Source: Sipunculus nudus (Eukaryota > Annelida > Sipuncula > Golfingiida > Sipunculidae). Taken from it: a DNA stretch of 64,000 nt. Both the position numbers and the translations under genes were made by a program. Numbering within the stretch: position 1 is the first letter of the stretch; each line of letters starts with the position of its first letter. Location: positions 43,678,659 through 43,742,658 of the forward strand of contig CM049313.1 of NCBI GenBank assembly GCA_026874595.1. The letters run 5' to 3'. This document shows positions 48,701-60,700 of this stretch, in pieces. The notes beneath the pieces are model-generated. The model saw only the letters and a program-made list of their open reading frames with translations. It was not told the origin of the DNA and made no database searches.

Positions 48701-51700
48701 CCCGCATATGATTTACAGAAGGTCAAGGCCACCTGTGATTAAAATAAGATGTGGGCAATGCATGACTGAAATATTTCCTTGAATCTAGGTCAGTTATGCA
48801 TGTTCTATTGATAAAATTCTGGAACAATGTGTACGAAAGAACAGGAAAATGCTTTTTTTATTCAATTTTAGAATTTGATATTGACCCTTATACATGACAG
48901 GGCCTTATGCACAAGGATTTACTGTACAGATTGTCATTGGGCTTCGCTTGACCTTCTGAAGAAATCACATAAAGGTGATTTGTTTAAGAGATATCACATC
49001 ACAATTAAGTGTTCATGAGTTTATAGATCAGTGGTAGATTGACATTACAACCAGTCAGGCATAACTGTTCAATGAAATCTTAATTGCATATTCTATTAAA
49101 ATGCTCTTTTGCAAGGTCCAACCATTTTTTCAACAACTGTTGTAGAATAACGAAAAGTCAGTTTCTTTTGAAATTTTGGCAAAGCTGACCTTCTTTGAGG
49201 ATTCTGCATTACTGAACATGCTGTGGGGTTAAAATTTGCAGCTGATCATATTTTAAATTACTTTTGCAGAACTAATGATGCCTGACTAAGAATTAGATAC
49301 CATATCACAATACAATGTACATTCTGAAGTGAGTTAAAGTAAAATAAGATGAAAAGGCAGCTACCACTGTACAAACAGTTTCACAACGAGATTACACATT
49401 AGAAAAGCACTGAAGCAGATCAACGATGAGGCCTACAGGTACACCGACACCAATTTTTTTTTGTAACTCACGCATCTCCCTTGACGGCTCGATCTTCCAT
49501 TCTTTCTAACTCTGCTTCAGTTACCACTAACTTTCTTGCTACCTGTTTAAGTAAAACCATTAACTTGAAGTTCAAAATCAATTCCATCGTTCTATATAAC
49601 ATTATTATCATTATTGTTCAGAGTATTCTGAACTGTTTTCCACAGTGGACATTGTGTCCCAAGTGCTCCGATATCACCCTCTGTTTGAGTGTGTGCAGTA
49701 AAACTCACCCCTCCGCAGATTCCAAACGGGCTTCTGCACGCTCCAGCTCCACCTCAGTGATGGCCAGCTTACGGGCAGCCTAGGTCATAAATATGCAAAT
49801 TAGTGATCCAAAATCATGTGATCATACATTTGCATGCTTACCTTTTGTCTGTGAGGCTTAAATAATTCTTAATTAAAAAAACTTTGATTAAATAAGTGTA
49901 ATATACAGGTTTAAACTGAAGATGCTAAATTTTGCAGAAATATATTAATGAACAACATATTAACAGAAGAAACTTACAAATTAAATGTAACACAGTATTT
50001 AATGTCTTTGGTTGCAAAAATAAAAAAGAGAAAACTTTATTTGATTTGCTTATATTTACTGTGTTAATATAACCCTGCATGACTTTTTTTTATTTGTCAA
50101 TTTTAAACCATGTAGCCACACTTTATGCATCTGTAAGCATGCAAATAACCCCATGCTGGTTTCACAGGTGGTCTTTGTCTTTTTACATGCCTGTATCTCA
50201 GCGATCTGAAAATCCTATAAAATTACCTCTACGCATCATCTGTGGCACAAATTCTCAAACCAAACCCCTAAATAACAGGTCCTTCGAAAGCATAATAAAT
50301 TTTACAACTGTCTTTTTCTCAGCTCCCACCCCACCCCCCCCTCCCAAAAAAAAAAGAACCCATTAAAGTGCACCAAAGATGTTGCAGCAATTCTGAAAGA
50401 TTCCATTTCCTTATGAACTGAAAATAAAATTTATGGTTTTGAAAGGGATTTAATGTTCAATGTGTGGAGAATTGCCTTCAGATGAAGCATTTAGGAGTAG
50501 AAACTGAACTATGGGTAAATAAAGCTACTAACAAATCAAGAAACTTAATATAAAAGTTCACTTGAAAGGTCAAAGATCAAAAACACTCTCCAAACAGAAG
50601 TATAATTTCTCTCTCCAAAAATACTACAGAAATAAACAGAATAATTGATAAAAGAAAATACTGCACGCATTTTTGTAATACAGACATTATCACTCAGAAA
50701 CTCATATCTTGATCATTATCCTGTAAGCTGGCCAGATTATAACAAGGAAGTTATCAAAATAAATGGGCGTTGAACAAACACATTTACTGGCCATGTGTAT
50801 CTAATGATGACACAAAACCTCATGTCTTGTGAGTATATTATGAGGGAAGCATCCATTTGCCTACATGTAGCACCATCAGTAATTGTCAACCCTGTGGAGA
50901 ACAGACAGAGATATGATCATTCCATCTACATCAGTTCGACATGTGGATGACATTCACTTGGTGAACCTTAATTCTAAATAATTTTCCTTAATGTCTAAAT
51001 TTAAATCCAAATATATGAGAATTTATCAGGATAAGAGGGGGGTTCATACTGTTTGAAGCCATGCAATGCTGTGAGATTTAGCAGTTTTCCAGCTTACAGG
51101 ATTAATGTCAACATGAACAATAATACATGGCTGATCCTCAGTGGTTTGGTATTGTGTGTGTGTGAATATATATATATATATATATAAATATATATATATA
51201 CATATATATATATATGTCATATGCATGCTACAGATTGCTACAGATTAAATGATTTTTGAAAATTATTAAAGGCGTATTCAAAGATTCTCTGTATGGGTAA
51301 TAATTTTATCACCATCAAGATTCTGAACTGAAACAATATCTATACCTTTTTCTGTTGATAAATAATGAACAGTTGTTTGTAAAGTTTTGACCTATTCAAT
51401 TAATATTATTGCTCGTAAATATTTGCACTAATATGGACTGTTAAAAAATATTTTTTTCTGTAGCATATTTTGCCAATTCCAAACCATGAGGTCCCATGTA
51501 AAAACAAAGTTGTTGTGGTAATCCTATACATGCTGGCATCATGCAATGTGTTCTCCTGAAAAATAAGAAAGAACACTGGCAAGCGTTACCAATCAACTTA
51601 AAACTGGGGCAACTCAAGATCCAAACAACTCCACACTCCTATACATCTGGGTCCCCTGTTTAGCAGTCTCAAGGCTGAGAGGTTTCAGGCCTATTGAAAG

Positions 51701-54700
51701 GCGCAGGTTCCTTGGGCAAAACCCTTGCTAGCCTCCATAACATAGACCGTAAGTGGAAAAAACGAGCTGTGACTTTAGACCTCCATCCAGTTTAACCATA
51801 TGCTGCATCATGAGGGATCATTCAGTAAATTTATTTTCAAGGGTGGCCAATCTGATAAAACTTGAGTGCCTCGATCATTCCTTTCCTTGTTCAGCCTTGA
51901 GTCTGCTATAACATGGACAGCCAGAGTTTAGAAGAGCAGGTTTCATATCTGGCACCCAAATTTGTGAATTTAAGATACGCCAGACTGATTTTTGGCCATA
52001 GGGACAGGGCCTATCAGTATCACCTCCTCAAATTTGCGGTCTGCCTCCTCCCCTAGCAAAATCGTCTCTTCGATTTCCCTCTCAAGCTGTGAGATTCTTT
52101 CCTCATCTGACATGGTACGGTTCTCAAGCACCTTGCGGCCTCTACAGACGCACAGATAAAGAATTCCTGCCTTAATAACAGAGCTATGATTTTGACTTGG
52201 GCAGCCAGGCACCTTCCCTTTAATTGCAAGGCAGACCAAAGGACAGACTCACTTATGACAGCATCTCTCAAGGCTGAACTTGGTTCCCGGAATGACTCCG
52301 TTAGGTCACAGGATAAGGTGGTAATGCTCAACGTCTGAGGAGACAATACTATTACCAGTAACGACTTGGAGGCCCAAAGCCACAGCCACTCTTGATAGGG
52401 CCAAGGTGGCCACAGTATGCTACACTGGACCAAAATCAGCCATACGTAAAAACATGTGACACTTTAATTTTGAATTTCAAAGTCGAGGGTCATTTCTGCG
52501 ATTCTTGAGTGGTGCCCAAGTGGCCTGGCCTGTGGTGCCTTTTGCAATGAGACTTCTCCAGAGGGCGCCATACGTACTGCACCAGGCTACCAAGATAAGA
52601 GCGTGCCACCCTCGCATGCAGAGGGTCTGCATACAGCCATCAGAAGGGAAGATCTTGTTCTGCACATAAGTTCAATCACTTATTGTCATCAATTTATTAT
52701 TATTATTCATAAGTTAAAATTGTGAATATTCATATATATTTAACATGAATATTCATCAATTTAATAATGAATATTTATAAATTTCAACATTATTTTTCAT
52801 CAATTCAAAATTACAGATGACAATTTTGAGTGATGCTTCCACCACATATAGCATGTACAGTACTAAACATCAAAGCATTGGACTGGTGATGTGCAGAACT
52901 TTTCCACCCATTTCAGTGCTGTATACAGGCCGTTAACTGCATCGTGGCTGCCATCACCTCATCGTATTTGTGATCAGCATCCTCATAGATGAGCCTAACT
53001 TCCTTGTACTGAGACTCGAGAGTGTCTAGCCTCTCGTCATCCACAAGGCTGCGGCTTTCCAAAGCCTTGCGCTCCCTGCAGAAAAATAGAGCTTAAACAT
53101 GAAACACTGCCTGCTGATTGGCTTAACTTCCCCTGCTGGACCTGCAAAAGTCAAGATCACCATCAGTGGAATTGGTTAACTATATGTGTTCAAAAAGCAA
53201 GCCATGCATGGTAACCTGTAATCAAACTTCACATGGCAAAGTCATTCACGTACATACCTGGAGATTGCAGTGCTGTTGCCAATATAACACTGTTATAGTA
53301 TATTACCCACATCATTGCTCACAATAACATAAACAAACATGACCGACACAACTGGGCACACCTGGACAAAACAATCCTCACACGCATAAATCTGAACCAC
53401 CTGTCATTAACATATGTTATGTTGGTGCCTGGACATATATGTTGGTTGAGAGAAATGAAGGACAATTTTTACATTCAAAGCTATATCTTTATTAAATTTG
53501 TTTAATTTGTTATCATTAGCATCTCTCAAAATGAATGCATTCTATTTAACTTCAGTAAAATAATGTTCCTGTGTTTTTGTGGCTGTATCTGCCATCAGTC
53601 CAGTCCTAAAGAGAGCAATATTATTGAGTTAATTAAATTCATCACCAATAATGATTATAATTTGGAAACTTCATCCAATTAACCAAGTCATGGAAAAAGA
53701 AGAAGAAATGCTAATTTATGTTGGACCAGAACACTAATGGTAATATTTCTTTTGAAGAAAAACAAAATGTAAAAAGATAATTTTTTTCATTGTCCAAAAA
53801 ATTGTCATAATAATTTAAATTAATTAAAAATATTATCATTAATATGCTATCATATTACTCTACATAATATGCAAATTATAACATAAATCATAATGAATAT
53901 AGATCTCCCTATTTGCCAATTCTTCACAGTAAAATTTTTGGCACAAAAACAATGCAGGCACATGAAAACAGGCATACACATTCTCTCTCTCTCTCTCTTT
54001 GTGATGATTAAGGTTGCTGCCATACACTACCTCCTGATAACGCCTGTCGGCTTCAGCATACGACTCCTGTGCCTGTTTCATGCCCTCTTCCAACTGTTCA
54101 ATACGCTCGGCATCAATATCCAGTTTGCTGTTGAGAGCCTTTGACATTCTGGGGGGGAAACAAAATCCAGCCTACACTACAGGCTCAGAATCCAACAGAC
54201 TGTTATTACTGAACCCTGTGTGTTTAGTGTAAAGGGACAGACAGCCCCCATGTTGGATTTGTTTCCAAGCAAGACCAGTATTATATACACTGACGGACAG
54301 ACAGTCACAGTGGGTTTAGCAGAAGCTAGCTAAGTTGTTAGAATGTCAGCTACAAAGCACTGCTTTCATACTGAGATTAGTAGGAGAAGGTGCCATCTTG
54401 ACTCAGATTTCTCAAAGGAAATGATGATCAAAACATGAATCAAACAATTAAATTTCTGGTAAAAATGTCAATTTATATTCAATTTTGCTTCAATAAATGC
54501 CAAGGCGTAATTTTTTTAATTTTGAATATAATGCAACCTTTTCAATATTTATTGGAATCACTGACCAAGCTTAATTTAATTACACATAATGGAAGCAAGC
54601 TACTTGCACTAACATACTGGGATGAATTTAGAGATGTTGTTGCTAGTATAGTCATGGCACATTTCCCTTCCATCAATAATTACCTGGCATGCCTTTCTTC

Positions 54701-57700
54701 ATACTAGACTGCTCAGTGATTTATCAAATAATAGGTCAAATTTCCAAACAAAGAATATTATTGATGATAAATACCCTGGTACACTCTAATTATTATTGTT
54801 CATAATATGGCTGATACATTATGCTAAATTGCATAAAAAGCACTGATTGTGATCTCCTATCAATCAGTACCACCTGTGGAGAATGATCTGTACATGCCAA
54901 ATACTGGTTTACTTCAGCCACATGTCAGTAAAACAGAATTGTATTGATTTAGTGCCAAGGTAATATACTGAAGCTCTGCAAAACCAATAGTACTGTTTTC
55001 ACTTTAACTAGATGTGACTTGGAATTTTTAAAATAATTCATCTGATCAATTGAGTATTCTTTATTTAACTTTTTTTCTCTCTAAGAAAGCTTTATTTTTT
55101 CATGGTGTAAATACATTTTTATTGTACATTTTCCAGTAATAGTACTGTTTCAAGATTTGCATTCAAGGGTTTTTCAACAGTGTCATTGCGGTTATTTGGG
55201 ACAGTGATACTGAGAAATCTAGTACTCTTCTGACCTTGGCAATACCAGCGTAGGATATGCCTGGATGGTCGCACACCATTCATACCAGAGTTTGCTCTCT
55301 CATAACTCGTGCTAAAATTGTTGGGCCCATAGCAGTTGACTCATAGGTCACTTTAATGAATATAATTCAAAACGCAATGGTTCAATGCACACAATGCAAG
55401 AGATGGCAGGATATGGCTTAAACTTAATGATTGTTGGGACCATACCATTATTTCATGCAATTTGCCTTTCAAATGAAAATTAAGACTGCATTAACAATTC
55501 TCATCAAAATGCATACTGTTTCAAAACTATGCTTGATATTTCCTTAAATATTCTTCATATTTTTCTTTGATATTGCAGAGATGTTTTACACAGCTTGTTT
55601 TTTCTGGTCCTTTGAGAAGTGGAACGATGCTTAAAATTTCTTTCAGTATCATGTAAAAATTTTCAAATTCTTTTATATATTGATAAAAACATTACTAACA
55701 ACCTAGCTGTTTGATCCATGATAATGAATGACTTATTTTGCAATGTTTAATAAAAGCTCAGCTTGGACTGTAAGCTTGGACTCGCAGTTTGGTGCATTAT
55801 GGGTAACCTTGATGGACACATTCAGAGCTGATGAGAGACCAACCATCCAGGAAATCAAGAGGTGCAACAAAGTGCTCTTACGCCCCCACAGCACAGTCAC
55901 CCAGAACACGATCACAGACTCCCTCACATCACCAGCAACTGTAAGCCCACACCAACGAAACGACACGGACAGACATGTACCCCTTACCTCATCATACATT
56001 TGTTCTCTTTCCTCACACATGTATTTGGCTTGTTTGAGTTGATCTTCCAGTGTTTGTAGACGTTCATCGTCTGCATACATTCGATTCTCCAACGCTTTAC
56101 GAGATCTGATTCCATGCAAAGACAGGGTTAGGCACAGTGTTACAACATGCAGTGAACCACACACCCCAAGCTGGGCACACCCCGTCTCCAACTGATAAGC
56201 ACTGGTTACCATGGAAACTTAACTTCATGAATGCCCATTTACTCACAGCAGATAGCTTACTCATTTACATTTCAATATTTTTAAAGTTACATTTATTATT
56301 TGAAGGAATAAAATTCAGTTTGTACATTTCCTTTTCAAAACTGTCATAATTTCATGACAATTTTGCTTGGTGTAATCCTCTTTTATGACTTGTCTTCACA
56401 TTTCCATCTTTATGTGAGAGATTCAATGAAACAGGAAATGTATTGGCCAGGTATGAATAAACCTTGCTGTCATATTTGTGAACATTTTACACTATTCTTA
56501 ATTATTACTTAAAAACTATCCACAAAATCTTCCACAAATATGATTCCATTGAGGGCAAATGTTTGTTTAAAGTTTGTTTATATGAAGAGGGCATCTGTAT
56601 TTCAGTTACACTGATGATATTTATCATGTGCAAAACATGTAATCTAGGACCAATGGAGGATTCACAAAATAATGCTACTTTTCAGACTGAAAATATCCAT
56701 GTGTACAAAACCAACACCGATACATGAATTATATTATGAAAGTCTGGAACTTGATAAGCCACAAAAAAACAAAACCGATATTTACATAGAGTGCAAGCAA
56801 ATAAACAAACCCTTACATTAAGACCCGACATTTTCTGAACCAGCATGGCCACCAGAGCTCAAAATCTGTTTTCTATAAACTTTACAATTTTTCTTCCATT
56901 CCACATTTAATCGGGGTAATGAAAAGACAGGTATATGGTACTTGGAGGCAGCAATTTAGGTTCATTTCAAACAACAAAGCAAAGACAAAACTGGTTTTCT
57001 GAGGTTGTTTTAGTATGTGATAACAAGTGTGTTACTGTTAGTGCATGCCTAGGACACAGCAATACAAATCTGTGTTAATTAAACATACCATGTTTCATAT
57101 GCTGTTCAGCTACAGCTTAAATCAACTATGATAATTAAGATGTGGTTGATTAATAGCAATTCACTTTTATCATGCAAATAACATTCTCTACTTTTTTTTT
57201 AACTGGTAAATTGTACTGCTTGATAATGTGAACATCTGGCATATTTTTAGAATTTCAACTTTCCCAACTCAATAAGGTTCAAATGATTTCAGACAGGACT
57301 TCTTTTTTAAAATTTGTCACATTGAGCAACGGTTATCCAAATCTATCTTGAAAAGGCTTTCAAAAATATTGCTCACGGGTAATTTCATTTATTGATAAGC
57401 TGTGTTTCCACACTGAACAGAACTGATCATATAAGAACTGAATATCTTGGGAACATTTACAAAATCAGTTCATGTTGAATGTACTAAAGGGATCAGTAAT
57501 CCACATATTCAGTATAAATGTAACAATCATGAGACAGTTCAGGTCCAATTCACAGGGATCTGATAGCCAAATCAGTTAACATAATTATTCTGGGACTGGT
57601 TTGTAAATCAATATGCAAGATATTATCAGTCAGTCCAGCTAATTGCAAAATTTCTAGCATGCTAACTAAAAAGCCATTCCGTGCCTGGCACTAAATTTCA

Positions 57701-60700
57701 TAACAAATGCATAACCTGATGGTGTAACTGATTATGAATAAATAATTTTACATATAATATGTGACACATTCAATATAATATATCATGCAAATGTTTACGC
57801 ATATCGTGACAACACCCTGACATGTACATTAAAATTTGGAAAAAGATTGACATATTCCAGATCAAATGGTGATCTGTTAGTTCTGAAATGTCAGTCATAT
57901 TTTTGTTTGTTTTTTCATATCATCAGAACAAAATTAATAGTGTATATATCGGTTTTTTGTTTTCATCTAAGTCCAGTCAAGCGCTTTTATGTGACGGGTT
58001 GGGGACTAAGTTGGTTTTGCAGTTTTTCCTGTGACCCAGGTCAGAATTATGAGGAAATATACTTATAAACCCCAAAATTTACTTTAGCTTAACTTTATTA
58101 CCTTATAAACAGAAACAGGTTCTCCAAAAGAGGCATAAACTTCAGGGTTTCTTTTTATTAATCCAAACGTTATGTCTTCAGGAAATGCCCACAGAATCTT
58201 TTGACTTTAAGTTTTTAACTTTTAAGGTCAAAAAGAGTGGAGACATGTATACCAACAAATCAAGTTAGTTTAACTGAACTAGAACCCTAAACCACTTGTA
58301 CCAAGAGCTTACCAAAAATAGACTGTATGATCCCTTTATGTGTTTTGAAATGTTTTTATTACAGACAAAGTATCGTAAGTGCCTTAGCCTCTAGTCAATG
58401 CTTTTTTTAGATAAACAAAAGGGCACCCTCTGAGGGGGATCAAGTCTAATTGTACCTCCTTTCTATAAACTATGCCCTACTTGTAACACATAAAAATCAT
58501 TCAGTATAATCTGAGCAGCACAAAAATACAAAGAGAAGATCCGTCTGGTATTAAAGTTTCAGGAAGTCCCTCCAATTATTGCTGGCGAAGCAGCCTCCTT
58601 GAGGATCCAGTTTCTGTTTAAGGCATGCTGGTGTTATTAATTCAGAAGTTTACTTTCAGAATTCTTGAACACAACTTGATTTTGATGACTGTGAATTGTA
58701 AGATGTCCTCTGTGTGTGCTGCTAAATTTAAGTTACTCAACAAATACATAATTATGAGGCTTATAACCCCAATACTGTATGATGAAGGATCTCATGTAGG
58801 TTTGAAACGGATTCAGACAAGCATTTTATTCCTATTTTGATAATCGTTCATGAAACCTTCCTGTAAGTGTGCTAAAAAATCCACTCTGATGATACAGGAG
58901 ACGATGGTTGACTTGACTGTGTATTTGCATACATGGGTTACTTTTAATACTGACTATACCAAGATTAAACATCCTGCATAGGGCTTCTGAACAAACATAT
59001 GTATGTTGATATGGGGGTGAGTGGTTTCATGAATATGCAAACACCCTTGACCTCTTTTCATGAATATTTATATACCCTTGATCCGTACCCAAGAACAGGA
59101 TCAAACCAGCTTGCTACCAGCCTGCAGTGCTGAGATTAACACCAAGTGGCTTCCCTGTCAGCTAGCCCCCTTGCAGAGGGTTTTGGTGAACTACATACTT
59201 TAAAACCCTTGGGACCAACTCTCAAAACTGGTAACTCTGACAAGCCTCCACTTGTGCATTGAGCTGAAGTCTGAATGATCAATCGGTTGTACCATTTTGC
59301 AACCATTCATGAACAATCAAACTTGTAACTTGTTGCTGGGTCTGGTTGCAGTGTCCTCATAAATAAATCCACACCTATTTAAAGTCACATTTATTAGGGT
59401 GCGAACACTCATAACCTTGGCTTATATAAAGTCACACAAAGGTTGTCACCTCAGCCTTTACACTGGTAACCATTTTAGTGTGACCTGTAGGAACTCCTGG
59501 CTTAATCACACTGATGGTGGTGCTACCTATACAGAGCTGCCAATTTTAGGTCACATTCAGGTCTTGTACCTGTCCTTCGTGTACAGTCCGTACCTGAATA
59601 CTGGTCACCTGACCTCAACCTGGAGTACAACAGGTGTTTGCTTAACACACTAACTAGGCTGATAGCCAGTCTGAATTGTAAATATGTGAAAACCAACTAG
59701 CCGCTAAACACGCTCACAGAGCAAAATCATCTCTGATCCTCCTAGCTGACCACAAAACTTAATATTTAAGAGCATTACGGGGGGGCATCTGGTATATATT
59801 GGATTAAAATTTAATGTGTATAGGCCCACAGCCTGAGAGAGGGGTAATGTAAACAGCTATGAAGAAACAATGTAACATTGTGTGAATAGCTCCCTAAGCT
59901 GATGTAATATATGGTGCATCACATATCAATGAGCAAATAAAGTGGTAGCATTAGAGTGTATCTTCCAATCCCTGGTCATGAATATACAGAGGACCTGCAC
60001 ATATATACTGGGAGTGATATCAGAGAGGACCTCTGACACTGTGTACAGATGTAGTATTGTTGCCTCATATTAATCATGGCATAGGTTGACAGAGGCACTC
60101 AAACACCACTTCAGATAAGAGAACAGCCTGGACCACGTACTAAAATGCACGCACCTGGTTCAAGATTTAAAGCTTGGATCAGGACACTGTAAGGACAGGT
60201 AACATCATAATCACAGTGCTGTTATGTGGGGCACAGACAAAGGGACAACCATTTTTAGGACTGGAAACATCTGGACATGAAATCAATATTCCGAGAACTA
60301 TTGTACATTCCAATGGTACCTTTGAATACCTGCGGCTATTTACAATTGACCATGACTGGTATACCTGTCCATATAACAACAGGTGTCTGATGAACAAGTA
60401 AGCAGGTGATGGATTTATTTTTATGTAGGTGATAAATTTTAGTTTTTAATCTGTCTGTTACTTCAGGCATCCAGTACTAGCAATTGTCATGTATGAATGT
60501 GCTTGGTTTCTCCCTAATAATGCATATAATGAAACAGGCATATATAATTGGTATCCTACAAGCATCTCTGGATACACAATGTTTATTAACTGGGACGAAA
60601 CCCTAATTATGCTGCAGACACTTTTTTAAACTGGTCCTGTTATTGATACAATCTTTATATGGAGGGGAGGTGAGAGGCTTGTTTATCTTGTGGATTCTTG

